In this document: positions 14,162 through 19,989 of the stretch, one piece after another
Position numbering within the stretch: the first letter of the stretch is position 1
Layout: every line of letters begins with the position of its first letter
Origin: Bacteroidaceae bacterium
GTDB lineage: Bacteria; Bacteroidota; Bacteroidia; Bacteroidales; Bacteroidaceae
Direction: 5' to 3'
Length of the DNA stretch: 19,989 nt
Assembly: GCA_902362595.1 (NCBI GenBank)
Contig: CABIXF010000057.1
Span: forward strand, 1-19,989
The notes under the pieces: generated by a model
What the model was told of the DNA's origin: nothing
Databases searched by the model: none
Seen by the model: the letters and a program-made list of their open reading frames with translations, nothing else
Made by a program: the position numbers and the translations under genes

Positions 14162-14201
14162 TCCCGGAAGACTGCGCCCCACAACCTTTCGGGATTTTTT
14201 T
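14162..14201 (+). terminator. Intrinsic terminator just before the rteA-like start
   Basis: TCCCGGAAG (14162-14170) pairs with CTTTCGGGA (14186-14194), with one G-U, around a 15-base loop, and seven T follow. It ends 13 bases before the kinase start codon. No gene precedes it other than the short leader frame, so it more likely attenuates the downstream operon than ends an upstream one. Confidence 0.7.
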
Positions 14202-14213
14202 ATCATAAGGCGT

Positions 14214-16586
14214 ATGAGGAAGCTAAGTGGAATTTCATTGCAGACAAAAATCATAGCTGGTTATCTGATATTGCTGGCAGTCATCGGAAGCATGATTGCC
14301 ATACTGCTTCATGAGCGCAAAAAAATGCATGACATAGCAAACGGAACCGCAGAAATACGTGAGATCCGGAATGAAGTCAACGCCATACGCCGCCACATTG
14401 TCGGAATCGCATTGCTGGGGGAATCCGCCATCGGATGGGACAGCGAGGACTTCTCAGCATACCAGAACAGGCGCCTGCACATAGACAGCCTGCTGGAACG
14501 GATGAAAGACAACGGCCTGGATCTGGTAAGCCACGAACAGATAGACACATTGCGACGACTGTTGGAAGAGAAGGAAAGCCGCCTGTATCATCTTACAACG
14601 GTTTTTCAGGAGCAGAGGACATCAGACAGCCTGCTCTACAACCATCTCCCCGAGGTCATCGACAAGAGTACCCGTACACGCACGGTCACCCGCCGGAAAA
14701 ACGGCATAGCAGGTTTCTTTGGCAAGAAGGAAACCGTACAGGTGCCGGCTTCCACGACAGAACTGCGGCAGCTCAACCGCCAGTTGATAACCATGCAGGA
14801 AGAGCATGACAGACATATCGGACTCTATATTGACAGTCTGCGTTTGCAAAACCTGAAACTGAACAAAAGACTGAACTCCTTCATCACCGCCCTTGACGAA
14901 CAGGTCCAGGCCGCTTTCCAAAACCGGGAAACAAGGATTGCGGAGGCAAAGGCACTTTCATTCAAGCTGTTTGCGGCCACCATCATCGTTGCCATTGTCC
15001 TGCTGATCATATCCCATCTTGTCATACAGAGGGACATACGGCGCAAGGAACATGACCGCAGCAGACTGGTGGATACGCTCAAACAGAACCGGGAACTGTC
15101 CGAAATGAGAAAGCGTATCATCGTAACGCTTTCCCATGACATAAGGGGACCATTGAACGCCATCTGCGGCAGTGCGGAACTGGCCATTGACACCAGGGAA
15201 AGAAAACGCCGCAACACTTACCTTGACAACATCATCAAGTCCTCACGCCATATCACAAGGCTTGCCAACAGCCTGCTTGACCTCTCCAGACTGGACGAAG
15301 CGAAGGAATCACTGAACAGGATACCTTTCAACCTGAAAGCCTTCGTCGACGACATTAACGAGGAATACACCTGTGCGGCCAATGACAAGGGGCTGGTCTT
15401 CAAAACGGAAGCAGAAGGCACCGACATAGTGGTATACGGAGATGCGGACCGTATCCGTCAGGTGGCGGACAACCTGCTGACTAACGCTATCAAGTTCACC
15501 CGCAACGGAACAGTCTGTTTCCGGGTAAGCCACAAGGACGTGGTAATGACCATGGAGGTGGAGGACTCGGGCATCGGCATGGACAAGGAAACGATAGAAC
15601 GCATATTCAGACCGTTTGAACGGGCGGCGCCAGACATTTCGCCGGAAGGCTTCGGGCTCGGCCTTCCGATAACCAAGGGACTTGTGAACCTGCTCGGCGG
15701 CAGTATTTCCGTATCGAGCCATGTCGGGGAAGGCAGTCTGTTCCACACGGAAATCCCCCTCGCCATTTCCACTGAACCGGTAAAGAACCACGTCATGCCG
15801 ACCGTGAAAAGGCTCAGCCTTCCAAAGCGTATCATCCTTGTGGACGACGATCCGATACAACTGCGCATCGTCATGGAGATGCTGGAGCGCAACGGTGTAT
15901 CATGCCGTACCTGCATCGGGGCGAAGGACGTGGTGGGCGAACTGCGGAAAGAACCCTACGACTTACTGCTGACAGACATCCAGATGCACGGGACCAGCGG
16001 TTTTGACTTGCTATATCTCCTGCGTCATTCCAATATCGGAAATTCACGCACCATTCCGGTTGCCGCCATGACTGCCCGCAACGACGTGGACGAAAGCCGC
16101 TATACTGAAGCCGGCTTTTCCGGCTGCATACAGAAACCGTTCTCCATGAACGAGCTGCAGGCTTTCCTTTCCTCCATAATGGAAAGGTCGGGCCAGCGGC
16201 AGGAACAGAAGGCGGATTTCAATGCCTTAGCCGCAGAGACGGGGGATATGGAATGGATGCTCAATGCTTTCATTGAGGAATCGATCGACAACAGGACGGA
16301 ACTGAAAAAAGCCCTTGAAAGCATGAAAACGGACACGGAGCGGATGAAAAACACCCTGCACCGCATGTATCCCACCTGGGAACAGCTGGGAGTGGCCTGT
16401 GAACTGGAAACATACAGCAGAATCCTACATGACGATACTTCCGATGATCTGACCATCAGTACATATACAGAGACGGTCATCGGAAGAATAGACCGGCTGG
16501 TAGGCGATGCGAAGAACCTGCTTTCGGAAATCAGAAAACTTGACTTAAAGAACTATACGGATGAAACACAGAATACTCATAGTTGA
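14214..16586 (+). CDS. rteA: RteA-like hybrid sensor histidine kinase
   Basis: A membrane-bound hybrid kinase of 790 aa. Two transmembrane helices (about 13-32 and 252-271) flank a mostly helical sensor region of about 220 residues facing the periplasm. HisKA follows with VTLSHDIRGPLNAICGS (H308 the phosphoacceptor). The ATPase domain has DNLLTNAIKFTRNG (N424), DSGIGMD (451-457) and GFGLGLPITKG (479-489). A receiver domain (539-650) has D544-D546, phosphoacceptor D588, T620 and K641. A C-terminal HPt-like domain (668-770) has H716 in NTLHRMYPTWEQLG as the likely phosphotransfer histidine. A full H-D-H relay is thus in one chain. The next gene overlaps by 26 bases and encodes the response regulator. 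In CTnDOT, RteA senses the transfer-inducing signal; here the architecture and partner match, but the ligand is unknown and tetQ is not in the window. Confidence 0.85.
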   Translation: MRKLSGISLQTKIIAGYLILLAVIGSMIAILLHERKKMHDIANGTAEIREIRNEVNAIRRHIVGIALLGESAIGWDSEDFSAYQNRRLHIDSLLERMKDNGLDLVSHEQIDTLRRLLEEKESRLYHLTTVFQEQRTSDSLLYNHLPEVIDKSTRTRTVTRRKNGIAGFFGKKETVQVPASTTELRQLNRQLITMQEEHDRHIGLYIDSLRLQNLKLNKRLNSFITALDEQVQAAFQNRETRIAEAKALSFKLFAATIIVAIVLLIISHLVIQRDIRRKEHDRSRLVDTLKQNRELSEMRKRIIVTLSHDIRGPLNAICGSAELAIDTRERKRRNTYLDNIIKSSRHITRLANSLLDLSRLDEAKESLNRIPFNLKAFVDDINEEYTCAANDKGLVFKTEAEGTDIVVYGDADRIRQVADNLLTNAIKFTRNGTVCFRVSHKDVVMTMEVEDSGIGMDKETIERIFRPFERAAPDISPEGFGLGLPITKGLVNLLGGSISVSSHVGEGSLFHTEIPLAISTEPVKNHVMPTVKRLSLPKRIILVDDDPIQLRIVMEMLERNGVSCRTCIGAKDVVGELRKEPYDLLLTDIQMHGTSGFDLLYLLRHSNIGNSRTIPVAAMTARNDVDESRYTEAGFSGCIQKPFSMNELQAFLSSIMERSGQRQEQKADFNALAAETGDMEWMLNAFIEESIDNRTELKKALESMKTDTERMKNTLHRMYPTWEQLGVACELETYSRILHDDTSDDLTISTYTETVIGRIDRLVGDAKNLLSEIRKLDLKNYTDETQNTHS

Positions 16587-17868
16587 AGACAATATCCTGC
16601 TGGCCGGACAACAAAAGAAATGGTTTGAGAAATCCGGCTATGAAGCAGTGACGACGATAGACGAACCCGGTGCAAGGCGGCTTCTGAAAAAGGAGCCTTT
16701 CGATCTTGTCCTTTCCGATGTCCGTCTTCCGCAGGGGGACGGCATATCGCTGCTCGAATGGATGCAGAGAGAACGGATAGACGTTCCCTTCATCATCATG
16801 ACCGGATATGCCTCCGTGTCGGATGCCGTCCGTGCCATCAAGATGGGGGCAAAAGACTATCTGGCCAAGCCTGTTCAGATGGATGAACTGCAAAGTCTGA
16901 TAAAGAACATCCTGCATCCTCGCTCAGTCATATACGGAAAGGACAAGGGCATCCTTCCCAGGAACAGCCGACAGATGAAAGAAGTGGAAAATCTAGCTCG
17001 TACGGTCGCTCCATTTGACATTTCCGTACTGATTCTTGGTCCGAACGGTGCCGGCAAGGAATCCGTAGCGCAACGTATCCATTATTCCAGCGAGCGCAGG
17101 GAAAAGCCGTTCCTGGCAGTAAACTGCGGGGTCATTCCCAAAGAGCTTGCGCCCTCGCTCTTTTTCGGGCATGTGAAGGGGACGTTTACGGGGGCGGACA
17201 CAAACCGTGAAGGCTTCTTTGAAACGGCCCGTGGCGGGACCCTGTTCCTTGACGAAGTAGGAACATTGTCCATGGAGGTACAAAGCATGCTCCTGCGTAC
17301 CTTGCAGGAAGGCAGCTATATCCCTATAGGCAGCAACCGGGAGAAACACTCCGACGTAAGGATAGTGGCGGCAACCAACGAGGACCTTCAGCTGGCCATC
17401 AGGGAGAGACGCTTCCGGGAAGACCTCTACCACCGTCTGGGGGAATTTGAAATCGTCCTGCCGGCCCTGCATGAATGCCCGGAGGACATACTTCCGCTTG
17501 CCGAACATTTCAGGGAAAAGTTTTCCAGGGAACTCAAACGGCAGACCGACGGATTCAGCCGTGAGGCAGAGCAACAGCTGCTCTCATACGGCTGGCCGGG
17601 AAATGTACGGGAATTGCAGAACAAGATCAAACGAGCCGTCCTGCTGTCCAAACAGCCGATAATCGAAACGGCTTGTTTGAACATAAGAATCGAGGATGAG
17701 AAAGAGAAAATCTTCCTTTTTCCGGAAAATGAGACACAGGAAAAACAGTCCATCATCAGGGCCTTGAAAATATGCACGGGCAACCGGAAACGGACGGCGG
17801 AGATGCTGCACATTGATCCTTCTACGTTGTACAGAAAAATGAAGAAATACGGACTGAACGACAAATAA
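16561..17868 (+). CDS. rteB: RteB-like sigma-54-dependent response regulator
   Basis: An NtrC-type activator of 435 aa. The receiver domain (1-120) has D10, phosphoacceptor D53 (VLSDVRLPQGDG), T81 and K103. The AAA+ domain (about 135-365) has a variant Walker A GPNGAGKE (160-167, where GESGTGKE is common), the sigma-54 contact loop GTFTGA (207-212, with Thr in place of the usual Ala at the second position), Walker B GGTLFLDEVG (225-234), AATNEDL (270-276) and LSYGWPGNVRELQN (341-354). A Fis-type helix-turn-helix closes it (RKRTAEMLHIDPSTLYRKMK, 409-428). All activator parts are present, so it should need sigma-54 and drive -24/-12 promoters. CTnDOT RteB has this architecture and activates rteC. 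It is translationally coupled to the kinase. Confidence 0.88.
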   Translation: MKHRILIVEDNILLAGQQKKWFEKSGYEAVTTIDEPGARRLLKKEPFDLVLSDVRLPQGDGISLLEWMQRERIDVPFIIMTGYASVSDAVRAIKMGAKDYLAKPVQMDELQSLIKNILHPRSVIYGKDKGILPRNSRQMKEVENLARTVAPFDISVLILGPNGAGKESVAQRIHYSSERREKPFLAVNCGVIPKELAPSLFFGHVKGTFTGADTNREGFFETARGGTLFLDEVGTLSMEVQSMLLRTLQEGSYIPIGSNREKHSDVRIVAATNEDLQLAIRERRFREDLYHRLGEFEIVLPALHECPEDILPLAEHFREKFSRELKRQTDGFSREAEQQLLSYGWPGNVRELQNKIKRAVLLSKQPIIETACLNIRIEDEKEKIFLFPENETQEKQSIIRALKICTGNRKRTAEMLHIDPSTLYRKMKKYGLNDK

Positions 17869-17889
17869 AGGCAATATAGACCGGAGATG

Positions 17890-17921
17890 TTTTCCAGTCT
17901 GGAATAAAATGCCTACATTTG
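17890..17921 (+). promoter_or_regulatory. Promoter downstream of rteB-like gene
   Basis: TACATTTG (17914-17921) fits the Bacteroides -7 consensus, with a T-rich element (TTTT at about 17890) near the -33 position. Transcription would start near 17928 and produce the hairpin-containing leader described next. No -24/-12 sigma-54 site is evident to me here. Confidence 0.5.
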
Positions 17922-17928
17922 CATAAGT

Positions 17929-18168
17929 CTGGCAAAATATGGAATACATACTGCCAGCAGGAACATAAGAAAATACCGACAGGGCTGACAGCCTCGCCGG
18001 ATATTATACATAAGTCGCAAGACGTCTCGGATGGGAATCTGACAAATTCAAAAATACAGAGGCTTTTGCGTGCAGCTTATGCTATGCCTAATAGCGTGAG
18101 CTCATGCAAATTTCTGTATTGGGCTTTGTCAGAGCCTCCATCCGAAATAGCGTGAGCCTCACGCTTTT
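17929..18168 (+). ncRNA. Candidate small RNA or attenuated leader with long hairpin
   Basis: A short stem (CTGGCA at 17929 with TGCCAG at 17952) is followed by a long imperfect hairpin. TCGGATGG, TCTGACAAA and AATACAGA (18027-18060) pair with TCTGTATT, TTTGTCAGA and CCATCCGA (18114-18145). Inside it TTTGCGTGCAGCT pairs with AGCTCATGCAAA, and TGCTAT with ATAGCG. A 7-bp terminator stem follows. ATAGCGTGAGC occurs both in the hairpin (18091) and as the terminator's left arm (18147), so the terminator's right arm could pair with either copy. No family is recognised. Confidence 0.55.
18149..18168 (+). terminator. Terminator at the end of the hairpin leader
   Basis: AGCGTGA (18149-18155) and TCACGCT (18159-18165) form a perfect stem with a GCC loop, followed by TTTT. 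It lies 18 bases before the next start codon, so it either defines the 3' end of a small RNA or attenuates the RibD-C-like gene. Confidence 0.7.
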
Positions 18169-18186
18169 CATTTGGAGTATCAAGGT

Positions 18187-18603
18187 ATGGCAAAGTTACA
18201 GGTTCTGATAGCAATGACATTGAACGGTTTCGTCCCCGCACGGAACGATTCCCTGCTGCAATGGATACAAAACAGCGATGACGGTTTCCCTTACTGGCGG
18301 GGCCGGTCCACCCGCATGTTGTATCCGGGCTATCCGCTAGTCGACCTCATCTGTGACAAGGAACAGTCTGCACCCTCTGACATATATCTGGCTGAAATCT
18401 ATGACGACAGCGGCGCAGAACTGCTGCGGGGACTGTCCCTGTACCGCCTGATAGATGAGATGGTCATTTTTCTTCTTCCGGTAATCAGTTCCGAAACGGT
18501 TCCCGTATCAAAACATATCTCCACGGACAAATGGGAACTGGTCAGGACAAAAACATTCAGAAACGGGATCTGCCGCCTTACTTATCGCAAAACATTGCAA
18601 TAA
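18187..18603 (+). CDS. Short RibD-C/DHFR-fold-like protein
   Basis: A 138-aa protein resembling the bacterial RibD C-terminal/dihydrofolate-reductase-like family (reductases with an NADPH-binding DHFR fold). The N-terminal strand and loop IAMTLNGFVPARNDSLLQWI matches the ISLDGYIA-type start of that family. LIDEMVIFLLPVI corresponds to its LVDELxLxxxPV segment, and WELVRTKTFRNGICRLTYRK to the last two strands. The middle is short, and the usual GRxTYE and GGxxL segments are not clear, so cofactor binding is doubtful. I chose the ATG at 18187 (MAKLQVLIAM); a TTG five codons upstream is possible, and a GGAG lies nearby. It may be a degenerate or repurposed member. It follows a terminator-ended leader. 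Confidence 0.55.
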   Translation: MAKLQVLIAMTLNGFVPARNDSLLQWIQNSDDGFPYWRGRSTRMLYPGYPLVDLICDKEQSAPSDIYLAEIYDDSGAELLRGLSLYRLIDEMVIFLLPVISSETVPVSKHISTDKWELVRTKTFRNGICRLTYRKTLQ

Positions 18604-18809
18604 AAGATTGCACGCTCTTGCATTTGCAATACTTCCATCAGTCTCGTTTTTATGGGGCTGATTTTTTATTTCTCTATTATTCAGCGACTTGCCATGTTTT
18701 TATGTGGCAATATGCTCCATTGGTCCATGTTTTGGCCTATATCATAATGAAACCTGTTGCGCAACACGGTGTAAAAAATGGAATTATTACACTAAAAACA
18801 GAATTCATT
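18604..18809 (+). promoter_or_regulatory. AT-rich upstream region of the HTH gene cluster
   Basis: This stretch holds a perfect 12-bp palindrome TGTTGCGCAACA (18755-18766), a TTGCCA / TGGCAA repeat around 18692-18713, and GTGTAA / TTACAC (about 18770-18791) just before the first HTH start. Symmetric sites next to genes for DNA-binding proteins are candidate operators. No clear TAnnTTTG box is visible. Confidence 0.45.
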
Positions 18810-19133
18810 ATGATACAGATAGACAGGGAGACATTCCAGATGATGCTCCACCAGATAATGGAACGGTTTGACAGGATAGATGACAGACTGAACCGCATGA
18901 ACAGGCAGACGGCCGCCCTTGAGGGTGACAAGCTGCTCGACAACCAGGATATGTGCGAACTCCTTGGCGTTACGAAACGCACCCTTGCACGCTACCGCCA
19001 GAAGAAGCTCGTCACATACTACATGATTGACGGGCGTACCTACTACAAGGCTTCGGAAGTCCAGGACTTCCTGAACAGGAAGGGGAAGGTGCTGCCGGCG
19101 AGAATAAAAAAAGAACTCGGTCTTCAACCCTAA
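18810..19133 (+). CDS. Small helix-turn-helix protein 1 (excisionase-like)
   Basis: A 107-aa basic protein with an N-terminal helical segment (1-38, possibly coiled coil: FQMMLHQIMERFDRIDDRLNRMNRQ) and a MerR/excisionase-type winged helix-turn-helix (41-90: LLDNQDMCELLGVTKRTLARYRQKKLVTYYMIDGRTYYKASEVQDFL, given here by its parts LLDNQDMCELLG, TKRTLARYRQ and TYYKASEVQDFL). The frame stays open upstream, but the preceding stretch is hydrophobic nonsense, so the ATG in ATTATGATACAG is the likely start. It is the first of three paralogous genes. In CTnDOT, tandem small proteins of this kind (Xis2c, Xis2d, Orf3) control excision; the resemblance in size, fold and grouping suggests a similar job. 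Confidence 0.8.
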   Translation: MIQIDRETFQMMLHQIMERFDRIDDRLNRMNRQTAALEGDKLLDNQDMCELLGVTKRTLARYRQKKLVTYYMIDGRTYYKASEVQDFLNRKGKVLPARIKKELGLQP

Positions 19134-19145
19134 TAAAATGACGGT

Positions 19146-19439
19146 ATGGAAATTATATGTATGGAAAAACAGACCTTTGACGAATTGGTTGTCCGTCTCA
19201 GCATGATCGAGAAAAAAGTCACCGGTATATGTAGTCAGACCAAAGACGCGGCACTGAAAAAATGGATGGACAATCAGGAGGTATGCGGGATTCTCCGAAT
19301 ATCCAAGAGAACACTTCAGGTATATCGCGAGAAAGGACTGTTGCCTTTCACCCGGATCAAGAACAAGTTCTTCTATAAGCCGGAAGATGTACAAAGCCTG
19401 TTGGAATCAAGTTATCACCCACAAAAAAGAAAGCCATGA
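19146..19439 (+). CDS. Small helix-turn-helix protein 2
   Basis: A 97-aa protein with the same plan as its neighbours. The N-terminal helix (MEKQTFDELVVRLSMIEKKV) is followed by a helix-turn-helix in residues 40-88 (WMDNQEVCGILRISKRTLQVY, with recognition helix SKRTLQVYREKG and wing FFYKPEDVQSLL). The tail is basic (HPQKRKP). The start may be this ATG or the one five codons later (MEKQTF). It lies 12 bases after gene 1 and overlaps gene 3 by four bases (ATGA), so the three form one operon. Likely a DNA-binding architectural or excision protein; no partner or site is known from the sequence. Confidence 0.8.
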   Translation: MEIICMEKQTFDELVVRLSMIEKKVTGICSQTKDAALKKWMDNQEVCGILRISKRTLQVYREKGLLPFTRIKNKFFYKPEDVQSLLESSYHPQKRKP

Positions 19440-19747
19440 GTTACGATCTTATAAACAGAAAAGACCCGAGAATTGATACTATTTTCAAAGGGCTGGAAAA
19501 CATGGAGCGCATGATAGACGCAATACGGACGGCTCCAAGGCCCGCATTCCACGGTGATTATTTCCTCACGGACGAGGAACTTTCAAAACTGTTGAAAGTA
19601 AGCCGGCGTACCTTGCAGGAATACCGGACCCTCGGTATGATACCTTACTATCTTGTACAGGGAAAAGCCCTTTACAAAGAGTCAGACATACAAAAAGTTC
19701 TTGACGACGCATATAAAAGATGCAGGGAAGAACAGCGATGGGTATGA
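19436..19747 (+). CDS. Small helix-turn-helix protein 3
   Basis: A 103-aa paralogue of the two preceding proteins. The N-terminal helix is FKGLENMERMIDAIRT, a short linker (APRPAFHGDY) follows, and the helix-turn-helix spans residues 42-90 (FLTDEELSKLLKVSRRTLQEY, wing ALYKESDIQKVL). The family position in CTnDOT would be Orf3-like, an inference from order and size only. It overlaps gene 2 by four bases and is followed at once by a strong bidirectional terminator, so it closes the plus-strand operon. Confidence 0.8.
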   Translation: MSYDLINRKDPRIDTIFKGLENMERMIDAIRTAPRPAFHGDYFLTDEELSKLLKVSRRTLQEYRTLGMIPYYLVQGKALYKESDIQKVLDDAYKRCREEQRWV

Positions 19748-19757
19748 AGCAAAAGTA

Positions 19758-19790
19758 AAAGAAACGGCCTCTTTACAAGGTCGTTTCTTT
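19758..19790. terminator. Bidirectional terminator between converging genes
   Basis: AAAGAAACGGCCT (19758-19770) pairs with AGGTCGTTTCTTT (19778-19790), 13 pairs with one G-U, around a 7-base loop. A and T runs at both ends make it work on either strand. The stop codon of the minus-strand gene lies inside the loop/stem. Confidence 0.85.
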
Positions 19791-19989
19791 GTTGTCGGAC
19801 AATTGGTATCCGAATTTCCTTCTCCGTTTCTTGACAATAACCTCTTCTTCGTACAAACCAAAAGTTCGGTCCATTCCGGCTGCTTTCAGCCGTTTCATGT
19901 CCTCGTCCACTTTCCTGTCAGTCACTTGTAGGCTCGGCTGTCGGCGCCATGCCACCTTACGGTGGTAGGTTTCCGACAGCCTGCCTCCG
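19773..19989 (-). CDS. 3' end of an unidentified gene running off the right edge
   Basis: A minus-strand frame open from the window edge for 71 codons to a stop inside the bidirectional terminator. The readable end includes LSETYHRKVAWRRQPSLQV, then a charged helix (VDEDMKRLKAAGMDRTFGLY) and a basic tail (VKKRRRKFGYQLSD) ending in KETTL. I do not recognise the family. Its coding nature is supported by the open frame to the edge, the charged helical composition and a terminator exactly at its stop. There is an internal GTG, but the gene most likely starts outside the window. A short hairpin at 19936-19981 lies inside this coding part. Confidence 0.55.
   Translation of the reverse strand, partial: GGRLSETYHRKVAWRRQPSLQVTDRKVDEDMKRLKAAGMDRTFGLYEEEVIVKKRRRKFGYQLSDNKETTL

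Noticed and set aside
18531..18809. N-terminal extension of HTH protein 1 starting upstream
   Set aside because: It overlaps the RibD-C-like gene and translates AT-rich intergenic DNA; the ATG at 18810 gives a protein consistent with its paralogues.
19936..19981. Hairpin GGCTGTCGG / CCGACAGCC near the right edge as another long hairpin element
   Set aside because: It lies inside an open coding frame that continues to the edge and lacks the GCTCCGGTATT string; probably coincidental.
1..19989. CRISPR array, tRNA, rRNA or integron attC sites
   Set aside because: No regularly spaced direct repeats, tRNA cloverleaf or rRNA sequence was seen on either strand, and the long hairpins do not have the attC core-site layout.

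Overview
The window reads as part of an integrative and conjugative element (a conjugative transposon of the CTnDOT type, broadly defined) from a gut Bacteroidales such as Bacteroides or Parabacteroides. Three things point there. Several promoters have the Bacteroides TAnnTTTG -7 box, and canonical Shine-Dalgarno sites are rare. The gene families are typical of Bacteroidales elements: DUF4099/DUF3945 proteins, an element-borne topoisomerase III, a PRTRC cassette, an RteA/RteB-like two-component pair and tandem small helix-turn-helix proteins. There are no ribosomal or housekeeping genes.

Layout. (1) 1-2134, minus strand: the remains of an IS66-family insertion sequence, with tnpA- and tnpB-like genes intact and a transposase broken before its second catalytic Asp. 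(2) 2135-3862, minus strand: an AbiE-type toxin-antitoxin pair with a terminator and two adjacent palindromes over its promoter. (3) 3863-4559: no convincing gene, but a roughly 195-nt long-hairpin element (A). (4) 4560-9346, plus strand: a DUF4099/DUF3945 repeat protein, a stand-alone DUF4099 protein, TopB and a small membrane protein. The membrane protein lies between two more long hairpins (B and C). (5) 9615-13722, plus strand: a tight operon with a 71-aa unknown protein, PRTRC E, C, a 55-aa ORF, F, B and ThiF. (6) 13723-17868: a long leader ending in an intrinsic terminator, then an RteA-like hybrid histidine kinase and an overlapping RteB-like sigma-54 activator. (7) 17869-19747: a second promoter, long hairpin and terminator leader, a short RibD-C/DHFR-like protein, and three tandem HTH proteins that resemble excision or regulatory factors. 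(8) 19773 to the right edge, minus strand: the 3' end of an unidentified gene, converging on a shared bidirectional terminator.

How the parts may work together (inference). The two-component pair and the HTH proteins are probable regulators of element excision or transfer. TopB and the DUF4099 proteins are probable DNA-processing accessories. The PRTRC genes C, B and ThiF correspond by family to a ubiquitin-like protein, an E2-like protein and an E1-like enzyme. The encoded ubiquitin-like protein already ends in glycine, and no JAB protease gene or ParB gene is visible. AbiE and IS66 lie on the opposite strand and look like cargo.

The most unusual signals are the long hairpins whose arms differ between copies yet remain self-complementary, the two terminator-containing leaders, the probable one-base frame relation between the 55-aa ORF and PRTRC-F, and the reduced PRTRC cassette. 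No database search was possible; family names come from reading motifs.
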